Positions 1 through 10,600 of a stretch of 11,898 bases of DNA are shown here, one piece after another. Position 1 is the first letter of the stretch. Each line of letters starts with the position of its first letter. Source of the DNA: Oscillospiraceae bacterium (GTDB taxonomy: Bacteria; Bacillota; Clostridia; Oscillospirales; Oscillospiraceae); contig JAEDLP010000053.1 in assembly GCA_016295225.1 (NCBI GenBank), positions 1-11,898 on the forward strand, given 5' to 3'. The translations under genes were made by a program, and so were the position numbers. The notes beneath the pieces are model-generated. The model ran no database searches. It worked only from the letters and a program-made list of their open reading frames with translations, and was not told where the DNA came from.

Positions 1-2865
<2,865 letters not shown>

Positions 2866-2884
2866 GCCCTGAACTTTTTAAACG

Positions 2885-2918
2885 AAACGGCTGCGGAGCT
2901 TCCGCAGCCGTTTTGACA
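2885..2918 (+). terminator. Intrinsic terminator after rpoC
   Basis: A perfect 13-bp stem (2885-2897 paired with 2901-2913, AAACGGCTGCGGA) has a 3-base GCT loop and starts 19 bases after the rpoC stop. Four T's, then GACA and a further T-run, follow it. It should end the rpoBC transcript and insulate murB, which has its own promoter. Confidence 0.93.
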
Positions 2919-2940
2919 TTTTTCTCTCTGTGTAGGAAAC

Positions 2941-2984
2941 CTATGGGAAATTTATAAAATCACTACTTTTTCTAAGGGAAATCT
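2941..2984 (+). repeat. Pair of 13-bp direct repeats in the murB promoter
   Basis: CTATGGGAAATTT (2941-2953) and CTAAGGGAAATCT (2972-2984) agree at 11 of 13 positions. They start 31 bp apart, close to three turns of the helix. The second copy abuts the -10 element and the first lies upstream of the -35 position, so they could be paired sites for a DNA-binding regulator. AT-rich promoter DNA can produce such similarity by chance; the functional reading is inference. Confidence 0.35.
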
Positions 2985-2992
2985 GCTATAAT
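2964..2992 (+). promoter_or_regulatory. Predicted housekeeping promoter for murB operon (extended -10)
   Basis: A perfect TATAAT lies at 2987-2992, with a TG one base upstream (2984-2985), which makes an extended -10 element. At 17-bp spacing the -35 position (2964-2969, TACTTT) matches TTGACA poorly, so the extended -10 probably carries recognition. The start should fall near 2999, about 33 bases before the murB ATG. The surrounding DNA is AT-rich compared with the genes, and the element lies between the rpoC terminator and murB. The call rests on motif matching alone. Confidence 0.75.
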
Positions 2993-3031
2993 AAAACAAA
3001 TTGAAACCAAATCATGAGATGGAGGGATTCC

Positions 3032-3961
3032 ATGGATCGCTTCGGATCGCTCCGAGAAAAATTACAAGCGGCTCTGCCTCAGCTGGAGCTGCGTCAACAA
3101 GAACCCATGAGCCGCCACACCTCCTTCAAGGTGGGCGGTCCCGCAGCCCTCATGGCCTGCCCCAAGAGCCAGGAGGAGCTGTCCGTCATTTTGAAGCTGG
3201 CCAGGGAGGATGGAATCCGGCCCTTTTTCCTGGGCAAAGGGTCCAACCTGCTGGTGTCGGATCAGGGCGTGGACGAATTTGTCATCAAGATCGCCGGCGG
3301 CCTCACCCAGCTGGTCCTGGAGGGGGAGACCATCCTCTCAGTGGGGGCGGGGGTGACTCTGGCCCAAGCGGCCATTTTTGCGGCGGACCACGGTCTCACG
3401 GGCCTGGAGTTTGCCCACGGCATCCCCGGCACCATGGGCGGCGGCGTCTTTATGAATGCCGGAGCCTATGACGGGGAACTGGTTCAGGTGATCCTCTCTG
3501 TGGATTGTCTGGACGAGGAAGGCGGTCTCCACCGACTGGAGAAGGACCAGCTGGAGCTGGGCTACCGCTGCAGCGTGTTTTCCAGGCTGCCCTGGCTCAT
3601 CACCGGGGCGCGGCTGCAGCTGGAAAAGGGCGACCAGGGAGAGATCCGGGCGAAGATGGCCGACCTGGCCCAGCGCCGCCGGTCCAAGCAGCCCCTGGAG
3701 TATCCCAGCGCCGGCAGCACCTTCAAGCGTCCCACAGGCTACTTTGCCGGAGGACTGATTGAGCAGTGCGGCCTGAAGGGCCGGTCCGTGGGCGGCGCTC
3801 AGGTGTCGGAAAAGCACGCGGGCTTTGTCATCAACACAGGAAACGCCACCTGCCAGGATATCCTGGATCTAATCCGTCTGGTGCGGAAAACCGTCCTGGA
3901 GGAGACCGGGGTGGAACTGGAGCCGGAGGTTCGGATGCTGGGCGTCCATCTCGACCATTGA
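3032..3961 (+). CDS. murB: UDP-N-acetylenolpyruvoylglucosamine reductase (type II MurB)
   Basis: This is the FAD enzyme that uses NADPH to reduce UDP-GlcNAc-enolpyruvate to UDP-MurNAc, the second committed step of cytoplasmic peptidoglycan precursor synthesis. It has 309 residues, the usual length for the short type II form. FAD-binding motifs are GKGSNLLV (69-75 region) and GIPGTMGGGVFMNAGAY (130-146). The substrate-site YRCSVF is at 178-183. PSAGSTFKRP (225-234) carries the catalytic Ser at 229, and the conserved Glu lies in EPEVRMLG (297-304). The ATG at 3032 is chosen because GGAGGG (3021-3026) lies 5 bases before it; an in-frame ATG at 3014 lacks a ribosome site and would place that GGAGGG inside the gene. 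It is first in a two-gene unit, with the next gene 18 bp downstream. Confidence 0.97.
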   Translation: MDRFGSLREKLQAALPQLELRQQEPMSRHTSFKVGGPAALMACPKSQEELSVILKLAREDGIRPFFLGKGSNLLVSDQGVDEFVIKIAGGLTQLVLEGETILSVGAGVTLAQAAIFAADHGLTGLEFAHGIPGTMGGGVFMNAGAYDGELVQVILSVDCLDEEGGLHRLEKDQLELGYRCSVFSRLPWLITGARLQLEKGDQGEIRAKMADLAQRRRSKQPLEYPSAGSTFKRPTGYFAGGLIEQCGLKGRSVGGAQVSEKHAGFVINTGNATCQDILDLIRLVRKTVLEETGVELEPEVRMLGVHLDH

Positions 3962-3979
3962 AATTAGCAAAGGAGAACC

Positions 3980-4582
3980 ATGATGAACGATCGTTTTTTT
4001 GTTCTGATGCAGGCCATGAGCGGCAATGACCGCCATGAGACCACCTTCAAGCACTACAACTCCCTGGAAGAGGCGGAGGCCATGGTCCAAGGATGGATGT
4101 CCCGATATATGGCTGTGGACTGCATCCCCTATGACCAGGTGGAGAAGGTCAAGGCGGAGAACGGCGGCCACATGCCCGAGGGTATGTTCGCCTGCCCCGA
4201 GGTCAAGGAGCCCAAGGACCTGATGAAGTACAACGGCTACTATAACCTGGGCGGCCTGGGCCTGATCTTCCACGTGTTCCTCACGGTGGTGGATGACGAG
4301 GAGAGCGCCATTCAGTTCCGGGGCTGCATGAACCGGGAGTACCGCATTGATGTGGAGTACAGTAAGCGGGCCGATGAGATGCTGGAGCATATCAACACCC
4401 TGGTGAAGTCCTTTGAGGACCCCTCCATCGACATCACCGAGGCAGAGGCCGCCATTGAGGAGTTCTGGAAGCGGGACGGCTTCAACCCCTTTGAGGCCCC
4501 CGACGAATACTACGAGATCCCCGACGCCAGCGACCAGTATATCCTCTCCAAGGCAGACACCAACTGGGTGGATTGGATGTAA
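3980..4582 (+). CDS. Uncharacterised 200-residue acidic protein downstream of murB
   Basis: I do not recognise this protein. It starts MMNDRFFVLMQAMSG and ends NWVDWM. It has no signal peptide and no clear membrane segment; the only hydrophobic stretch is GGLGLIFHVFLTVV (91-104), short enough to be a buried strand. It is rich in Asp/Glu, Met and Tyr, with three scattered Cys (48, 72, 116) that do not form a CxxC metal motif. A Glu-rich, probably helical segment spans about 124-165. AAGGAG (3970-3975) lies 4 bases before the ATG at 3980 and 7 before the ATG at 3983, so the second Met could be the real start. The 18-bp gap from murB and the terminator after it imply a shared transcript. The context suggests a cytoplasmic role expressed with wall synthesis, but that is only association. 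The codon use resembles its neighbours, so it looks like a resident gene. Confidence 0.88.
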   Translation: MMNDRFFVLMQAMSGNDRHETTFKHYNSLEEAEAMVQGWMSRYMAVDCIPYDQVEKVKAENGGHMPEGMFACPEVKEPKDLMKYNGYYNLGGLGLIFHVFLTVVDDEESAIQFRGCMNREYRIDVEYSKRADEMLEHINTLVKSFEDPSIDITEAEAAIEEFWKRDGFNPFEAPDEYYEIPDASDQYILSKADTNWVDWM

Positions 4583-4604
4583 CAGAAAAAAGAAGAGGGA
4601 AACG

Positions 4605-4636
4605 AAACCGCCCGCCGGATGTCCGGCGGGCGGTTT
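4605..4636. terminator. Bidirectional intrinsic terminator between the murB unit and brnQ
   Basis: A 14-bp perfect stem, AAACCGCCCGCCGG (4605-4618), pairs with 4623-4636 around an ATGT loop. It sits 22 bases after the stop of the unknown gene and 9 bases beyond the brnQ stop on the other strand, so it serves both convergent genes. A-rich DNA to the left (4583-4600) supplies the T-rich tail for the minus-strand transcript. The plus-strand T tail is short (TTT). Confidence 0.88.
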
Positions 4637-4645
4637 GCACGAGGA

Positions 4646-6001
4646 TCAGGCGGCGGTGGGCCGCTTTTTTGCTTTGCTGTGGATGAGACCGATGACCAGG
4701 CCGATGAGGGCCGGGCAGATCCACCCGAATCCCAGGGAGAAGAAGGGGAGAATCTCCTTGGCGGCTGCCAGCAGGGTGGACAGGTGGAGGGCGGCCTGGG
4801 CAGCGGCGGGCAGAGCCCCCAGGAAGTCCAGGACGGCGGCGACCAGCGTGCAGCCGGTGACCCAGCCGTACACCCGCTGGTCGTTCCCAAAGAACCGGCC
4901 GAAGAGGGCCAGGAGAATGAGGGTGATGGCCAGGGGATAGAGGAACATGAGCACGGGGACGGCGTACTCGATGATGGTGCTCAGCCCCAGGTTGGCGATG
5001 AGGAAGGAGACCACGCTGAAAGTCACCGCCCAGACCTGATAGCTGGGGCCCTTGGGGAACATGGTCACGAAGGCTTCCGAGCAGCTGGTGACCAGTCCCA
5101 CGGCGGTTTTCAGACAGGCCAGGGTCACGGTGACCGCCAGCAGGAGCGCACCCACGGTGCCGAAGTAGTGCTCGGCGATGAGAGCCAGGGCCTCGCCGCC
5201 GTTCTCACACAGGGGGTAGACCCCGCGGCTCTGGGCGCCCACGATGGTGACCATCAGGTAGATGAGGGCCATGAGCAGGCAGCTGAACACGCCGGAGGTG
5301 ACGGTGTTTTTGGCCACGGCGTCGGGCTTGGTGATCCCCAGATCCCGGATGGCGTTGACCACCACGATGCCGAAGGCCAGGCCGGCCAGGGCGTCCATGG
5401 TCTGGTAGCCCTCCCGGAAACCGGTAAAGAAGGCGCCGGTCTCATAGGCAGCGTCCGGGGCAATGGCCCCCACAGAGCCCATGGGGGAGAGGAGGGCCTT
5501 AACCACCAGGATACCCAGGAAGACCAGAAAGACCGGGTTCAAAACTTTGCCCACCCAGGTGAGGATCTTGCCGGGCCGGAAGGACAGGGCCAGGGTCAGG
5601 GCGAAAAACACCAGGGAGAAGATCCCCAGAAACAGGGGATTGCCCCCATTTTCCAGCAGAGGAGCGGTCCCCACGGTGAAGGAGACCGTGGCGCAGCGGG
5701 GGATGGCAAAGCAGGGGCCGATGGTCAGGTAGAGAACGCAGGTGAAGAAGTAGCCGTACTTCCTGCCCACTTTGGAGCTCAGGTCAAAGAGACTCTCCTG
5801 GCGGCTCAAGCCCAGGGCGGCCACGCCCAAAAGGGGTAGGCCCACGCCGGTGATGACAAAGCCCACGATGGCCTGCCACACGTTGCTGCCGGCTATCTGG
5901 CCCATGTAGACGGGGAAAATCAGGTTGCCTGCGCCGAAAAACATGCCGAAGAGCATGCTGGCCACAAAGACAAGCTCCTTGGCACGCAGGGTTTCTTTCA
6001 T
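4646..6001 (-). CDS. brnQ: Branched-chain amino acid:cation symporter, LIVCS family
   Basis: This is an inner-membrane carrier for leucine, isoleucine and valine, driven by a cation gradient (Na+ or H+; the sequence does not decide). It has 451 residues, normal for the family, and is almost wholly hydrophobic with about 12 likely membrane helices. Family signatures are FGAGNLIFPVYMG (22-34), the TIGPCFAIPRCATVSF region (93-108) and GYQTMDALAGLAFGIVVVNA (198-217). It ends in a short basic tail. The ATG at 6001 is chosen because GGAGG (6009-6013) lies 7 bases upstream. Longer in-frame extensions, up to 6130, would start in the promoter and begin with a polar sequence atypical of the family. The gene is monocistronic and divergent from dpaAB. 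Its leader is only about 20 bases, so there is no room for a T-box or riboswitch; control would have to act at the promoter. Confidence 0.95.
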   Translation of the reverse strand: MKETLRAKELVFVASMLFGMFFGAGNLIFPVYMGQIAGSNVWQAIVGFVITGVGLPLLGVAALGLSRQESLFDLSSKVGRKYGYFFTCVLYLTIGPCFAIPRCATVSFTVGTAPLLENGGNPLFLGIFSLVFFALTLALSFRPGKILTWVGKVLNPVFLVFLGILVVKALLSPMGSVGAIAPDAAYETGAFFTGFREGYQTMDALAGLAFGIVVVNAIRDLGITKPDAVAKNTVTSGVFSCLLMALIYLMVTIVGAQSRGVYPLCENGGEALALIAEHYFGTVGALLLAVTVTLACLKTAVGLVTSCSEAFVTMFPKGPSYQVWAVTFSVVSFLIANLGLSTIIEYAVPVLMFLYPLAITLILLALFGRFFGNDQRVYGWVTGCTLVAAVLDFLGALPAAAQAALHLSTLLAAAKEILPFFSLGFGWICPALIGLVIGLIHSKAKKRPTAA

Positions 6002-6028
6002 AGAATCGCCTCCATTTCTTTCCAAGTG

Positions 6029-6057
6029 ATTGTATCGCGCCAAAAACAAAAAGTCAA
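6029..6057 (-). promoter_or_regulatory. Predicted sigma-A promoter for brnQ
   Basis: Read on the minus strand, TTGACT (6052-6057) and TACAAT (6029-6034) are separated by exactly 17 bases (6035-6051). Each hexamer differs from consensus at one position. The start would fall near 6022, giving a leader of about 20 bases that holds the brnQ ribosome site. I saw no convincing CodY-type box or T-box. Confidence 0.85.
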
Positions 6058-6100
6058 TATAATCGGGGGAAATTGATGGATTGTGACGAATAATGAGGGC

Positions 6101-6127
6101 ACGTTTTTTTCCCCACCGCATAGGATA
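6101..6127 (+). promoter_or_regulatory. Predicted sigma-K (late mother-cell) promoter for dpaAB
   Basis: CATAGGATA (6119-6127) matches the sigma-K -10 consensus CATANNNTA at every fixed position. AC at 6101-6102 lies 16 bases upstream, as expected for the sigma-K -35 core (AC, 16-17 bp). The start would fall near 6134, just before the ribosome site AAGGAGGT (6138-6145). In Bacillus subtilis the homologous spoVF genes are sigma-K controlled, so motif and function agree. Sigma-E promoters share a similar -10, but the -35 here favours sigma-K. Confidence 0.78.
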
Positions 6128-6150
6128 CACAGGAGGGAAGGAGGTTTCCT

Positions 6151-7032
6151 ATGGAACACATGGATCAGGAATGGAATCTTTGGGTGGTGGGCGGAGACCT
6201 GCGCCAGCGGGCCTTGGCAAGGCTGCTCCGGGAGGACGGACACACCGTCCACATTGCCGGGCTGGAATGCGAGGGCCTGGCGACGGAGCCGCTGGGTCCT
6301 GGGCTGGCGCTGGCCCACTGCGTGATTCTCCCCCTGCCGGTGACCCGGGCAGAGGGAATCTTACACACCCCGCTGAGCCGGGGGCTGGTGGCTTTGTCGG
6401 ATCTGTTGGATCGGTTGGAACCGGGGCAGATCCTCTGCGGAGGACTGGTGTCCCGGGAGGTTCGGGCAGAGGGGGAGAAGCGGGGCCTGCGGGTCTTTGA
6501 CTACTACGCCCGGGAGGAGTGCATGGTGGCCAACGCTGTGCCGACAGCGGAGGGGGCCGTTCAGGTGGCCATGGAGGAGCTGCCCTTCACCCTCCACAGC
6601 ACCCGGGTCCTGGTGCTGGGCTTCGGCCGGGTGGGGAAACTCACCGCCCATCGAATGCGGGCCTTGGGGGCCCGGGTGACCGTGGCGGCCAGCCGCTATG
6701 AGGATCTGGCCTGGGCGGCGGCCTATAATTACGAGAGCATCCGTCTGGAAAATCTCTCCTGCGAACTGGGCGGATTCCAGCTCATTGTCAATACCATCCC
6801 GGCCCGGGTGCTGGACAGCCGGCGGCTGGACTGGGTGAATCCCGAGGCATTTCTCCTGGATCTGGCCTCCGCCCCCGGCGGGGTGGACCGGGAGAAGGCC
6901 GAGGCCCTGGGCCTGCGGGTCCTGCAAGCCCCCGGCCTGCCTGGGCGGACGGCTCCGGTGACGGCGGCTATGGCCATCCGGGACTCCGTGTATCACATTT
7001 TATGGGAATTGGAGGAAGGAAATGATGGATGA
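6151..7032 (+). CDS. dpaA: Dipicolinate synthase subunit A (SpoVFA-like)
   Basis: With subunit B, this makes dipicolinic acid from the dihydrodipicolinate-pathway intermediate in the mother cell. The product is loaded into the spore core with calcium and supports heat resistance. It has 293 residues (the B. subtilis protein is about 297). The N-terminal domain opens with VVGGDLRQRALARLL (12-26), the family's GGD-R start. DYYAREECMVANAVPTAEGA (117-136) is a hallmark of the family. A Rossmann nucleotide-binding motif, VLVLGFGRVG, lies at 153-162, followed by DLASAPGGVD (237-246) and APGLPGRTAPVTAA (260-273). The ATG at 6151 has a near-perfect AAGGAGGT 5 bases upstream. The gene overlaps dpaB by 11 bases, which suggests translational coupling and matched amounts of the two subunits. 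Confidence 0.96.
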   Translation: MEHMDQEWNLWVVGGDLRQRALARLLREDGHTVHIAGLECEGLATEPLGPGLALAHCVILPLPVTRAEGILHTPLSRGLVALSDLLDRLEPGQILCGGLVSREVRAEGEKRGLRVFDYYAREECMVANAVPTAEGAVQVAMEELPFTLHSTRVLVLGFGRVGKLTAHRMRALGARVTVAASRYEDLAWAAAYNYESIRLENLSCELGGFQLIVNTIPARVLDSRRLDWVNPEAFLLDLASAPGGVDREKAEALGLRVLQAPGLPGRTAPVTAAMAIRDSVYHILWELEEGNDG

Positions 7033-7615
7033 GATCAGGGTGGGGTTTGCCCTCACCGGTTCCTTTTGTACATGGGAGAAGACCATGACCGTCCTGGAGG
7101 AGACCGCAGCCCGGTATTCTCATATCGTCCCCATCCTGTCGGAGACGGCCGCCGCCACCAGCACCCGGTTCGGCCGGGCGGAGGACTGGCAGGCCCGGAT
7201 TCTGGATATCTGCGGCCGGGGGATCATCGACAGCATCCGGGAGGCGGAGCCCATCGGCCCCCAGGGCATGCTGGATGTGCTGGTCATCGCCCCCTGCACG
7301 GGGAACACCCTGGCCAAGCTGGCGGCGGGGATCGCCGACACGGCGGTGACCATGGCCGCAAAGGCCCACCTGCGGAACGGTCGGCCGGTGGTGGTGGCGG
7401 TGTCCACCAACGACGGCCTGGCGGGAGCCGGGCGGAACATCGCCGAGCTTCTCTGCCGGAAGCACTACTATTTCGTCCCCTTCCGGCAGGACGACCCGGA
7501 GGGGAAGCCCACCTCCCTGGTGGCAGACTTCAGCCGGGTTACTGAGACCATCGCCGCCGCTCTGGAGGGCCGGCAGCTCCAGCCGGTGCTGCTGGGCCCG
7601 GAGAAAACCCCATGA
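7022..7615 (+). CDS. dpaB: Dipicolinate synthase subunit B, flavoprotein family (SpoVFB-like)
   Basis: This is the second subunit of dipicolinate synthase, a member of the flavoprotein (UbiX/Dfp-type) fold family; it has 197 residues, a typical length. The diagnostic start is VGFALTGSFCT (7-17). Then come APCTGNTLAKLAAGIADTAV (90-109), VVVAVSTNDGLAG (123-135) and RQDDPEGKPTSLVADF (155-170), the last being characteristic of DpaB. GGAGG (7011-7015), inside the end of dpaA, lies 6 bases before the ATG at 7022; the next codon is also ATG (7025) and could be used. In B. subtilis the operon continues into asd, dapG and dapA. Here a terminator follows two bases after the stop, so the operon has only two genes. 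Confidence 0.96.
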   Translation: MMDEIRVGFALTGSFCTWEKTMTVLEETAARYSHIVPILSETAAATSTRFGRAEDWQARILDICGRGIIDSIREAEPIGPQGMLDVLVIAPCTGNTLAKLAAGIADTAVTMAAKAHLRNGRPVVVAVSTNDGLAGAGRNIAELLCRKHYYFVPFRQDDPEGKPTSLVADFSRVTETIAAALEGRQLQPVLLGPEKTP

Positions 7616-7616
7616 G

Positions 7617-7648
7617 AAAAGGCCCCGACGTTTTTGTCGGGGCCTTTT
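7617..7648. terminator. Bidirectional intrinsic terminator between dpaB and the peptidase gene
   Basis: A 13-bp perfect stem, AAAAGGCCCCGAC (7617-7629), pairs with 7636-7648 around a GTTTTT loop. A-rich on one side and T-rich on the other, it can end transcripts from both strands. It begins one base after the dpaB stop and lies 18 bases beyond the convergent peptidase stop. Confidence 0.92.
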
Positions 7649-7666
7649 GGCGCATAGGGATGGAAG

Positions 7667-10600
7667 TTACTCTGCACAGTCACGCCACAGGAAGGTGACG
7701 ATCTGGGCGCGGGTGCAGTTGTTGTCGGGGCCGAAGGTGGTCTTGGTCATACCGGTGGTGATGCCGCATTCCACAGCCCAGGTGGTGGCGTCAGCGTAGT
7801 AGGCGTCGGCGGCCACGTCGGTGAAGGGATTTTCCACCTCAGCCACGGGAGCGCCGGCCTGCCGCCACAGGAAGGTGACAGTCTGGGCGCGGGAGACCAC
7901 TGCCTTGGGGGAGAAGGTGGTCTCGGAGGTGCCGGTGGTGATGCCGCACTCCATGGCCCACAGGACGGCGTCGTAGAAGTAGTCCCCGGTCTTCACGTCA
8001 GAGAAGGGATTCTCGGTGGTGGTGGGAGCGGGGCAACCGGCAGCACGCCACAGGAAGGTGACGGTCTGGGCACGGGTGCAGTCTGCGTTGGGGGAGAAGG
8101 TGGTCTTGGAGGTGCCGGTGGTGATGCCGTTCTCCACAGCCCATGCCACGGCGTCGGCGTAGTAGGCGTCAGCGGGGACGTCGGTGAAGGAGCCGTACTG
8201 GGTGTTGGTCAGCAGGTTGGCGAAAATGGTGTTGCTGATGAAGGCATACTCGTCCCGCTGATGGGCTTTGTTGGTCATGGAGTTGGCGAACAGGGTGAGG
8301 TTCACGTCGTTGCCATTCATGTCCTTGCCCTCATAGGAGAAGCCCTTGACGCCGCTGAGGAAAGCCTTCAGGCTGGCGGCGTCGCCGTTCAGGAAGCCCT
8401 CCATGGGGGCGGAGCCGTCGCCCTGAACCAGAATCTTGGCGCCCACGGGCAGGCTGGTGAAGTAGGAGGTGCCGTAGCCGTAGAAGACGTTGTCGCCGTC
8501 GTTGATGTAGCTGGCGTTGGTCAGGGTCTTCTCGGGGTAGGTGACGAAGCCCAGGCAGTCCATGCCGTCGGTGGAGCCCGTGGCCACGGTGACCAGCTTC
8601 TCGTTCACGGTCTTGACCGCGTTCTTGGTGTAACCGATGTAGGGGACGCCGGCCTGGACAGCGGCCAGACCGGAGGCGTCCAGAGCGTTGGCGCCGATGA
8701 CGGCGTCAGCCTTGGCAGCGTCGGTGGTGGTGGAGAAGTTCATGATCTCCATGGCCATGCGGTCATAGTTATAGGCCTGGTTGGTGATGCGGGGGGTGTT
8801 CACATAGCCGGTTGCGCTGGGGATCATGGCGGCGGCGGCACCGTTGATGTAAACGGTGGGGGCCTTCTCAATGACATAGGCGGTGATATCGTCTGCTGCC
8901 GTGCCCACAGCAGTGAGGACGTAGGCGTCCTTCACGGTCAGGTAATCCTTGTAGGAGCAGATGAAGTCGCCCTCATACTGGCCCTCAGTGACCATACCCA
9001 CGGTTTTGCCTGCCTTCAGCAGGGCGTTGACGGCGGAGACGGCATCCTCGGAGGCGTTGGAGAGGATCACGTCGCCCTTCTCCGTTCCGGAGAACTGGGT
9101 CTTGGCGTTGTCCTTCAGCCAGGTCTGGGCAGCCTGATAGTCCAGGGTGGTCCCCACAGCGGCAGCGATGGTCTTGTAGGCTGCAGGCTGGGCACAAGTG
9201 ACCATATCGAAGCCGCGGGTGTAATTGAAGGCGGTGATGCCCTCGGAGTAGAGCTCGTTCCAGTCCTGGATAACGGTGCCCTGATACAGGACGCCGTTGG
9301 CTACGGCCCGCTTGGCCTGGTACATGGAGACGATCATGGTGCCGGCGGGGTAGGTGACGCCGTCATAGGTAAAGGACTTGTCGGTGATGCCAACCTTCAC
9401 GTCGTTGCGGGTCAGCCACTCGACCATGTCGTAGGCGGCCTGCAGGTTGTTCTGGTTGGCGCTGTCCAGGGGGATGATGTAGCACTCGGGGAAGAACTGG
9501 CCGTTCTCGCCCTTGCCGTCGTAGGCGGGACGGAAGAGATCAGCTTCTGCGCTCAGGGTGTCGGCGGCATCCACCAGCCAGGGACCCACTTCGTCGTCGG
9601 TGTTCTCGTTGTTCAGGCAGCGTGCATAGATTTCCACCTGGTTGGAGAAGTAGCCGTCCTTGTTGTCTGCCACATAGTCGGACAGGCCCAGCAGACCGTA
9701 GGAGGCGGCGGTGGTGGTGGCGTCGCAGTAGGCGGGCAGCTCAACGGTGTAGGAAACGCTGCCCTGGAGCATGGCGAACTGGGGGGTGTAGGAGGTAGAC
9801 ATGTCATCCCAGGGATAGGTCCAGTCGGGGTTGCCCTTTTCGTCGCTGGTCAGATAGTCGCGCATGGGGCACACATAGCTCTGATACAGGTCGTTGTTGG
9901 CCACAGCGGCTGCACCGAAGGCCTCGCCACCGGGCAGCAGATAGTTGGACAGCAGGTCATACTCGAAGTTGGGCTCGTGGGGAGGAGAGCAGGGCTCCAC
10001 CTGGAAACCCACCACCTGGCCGTGGAGCTCCAGCAGAGTGACGGGGTTGTAGGTACCGATCAGATTCTGCATGTTCTGGGTCTCGGCCTGGGTCTGGAAG
10101 GAGTTGTCCCGGTTCAGGTCGTAACCGCCGGAGGAGTAACGGGTGACATACATGCGGCCTTCCACGTTCTCCTCGGGAACCAGGATGAAGAAGACGTCGT
10201 CCAGCAGGTCGTCCACCTTGACGGTGTCGGTCTCGCTGGTGTAGTAGTCGTCAAAGCCGGGGACCTGGCCGGACTTCTGGATCTGGTTTTCGTCCGTCAC
10301 GCTGGCGTCAGGCAGGATGCCGCCCAGGAAGGTGGTCATATCCTCGATGAGCTTGGAGGTATGCAGGCCCAGGGCTTCCCGCTGCTCGGCCAGCTTCTCC
10401 TGGCCGGCCTGGGTCAGGTCGGTGAGCTTCTTGTAGTCGATGGAATCCTCTTCCACCAGCATCTTGGCGAACTCCAGGATGCCGTCGGCGGCGGAGACCT
10501 CGTTGGAGTGGATGTTGGAGTACAGGACGGGAACCTGATAGTTCAGCTTGTCCGCCTTGATGTCGGCCAGAACCCCTTCGGGGTCGGTCTCGGCCCGTTC

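Noticed and set aside
2913..2941. TTGACA at 2913-2918 as a murB -35 element
   Set aside because: It overlaps the rpoC terminator tail, and no -10-like hexamer lies 16-18 bases downstream; the extended -10 at 2984-2992 is too far away.
2933..2943. TAGGAAACCTA short palindrome
   Set aside because: The arms are only 4 bp with a 3-base centre, which is expected by chance in AT-rich promoter DNA.
3014..3031. Upstream in-frame ATG for murB
   Set aside because: It has no ribosome site and would bury the GGAGGG that is well placed for the ATG at 3032.
4619..5839. 406-codon plus-strand open frame across brnQ
   Set aside because: It is a Gly/Glu/His/Gln-rich artefact of GC-rich antisense sequence, starting inside the terminator. 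The minus-strand brnQ has family signatures and membrane helices.
6002..6130. 43-residue N-terminal extension of BrnQ
   Set aside because: It runs back through the ribosome site and the predicted promoter, and adds a polar segment that the LIVCS family does not have.
7679..8191. Possible CRISPR-like or satellite array
   Set aside because: There are only three units with a period near 180 bases, in frame inside a gene and encoding recognisable SLH domains.
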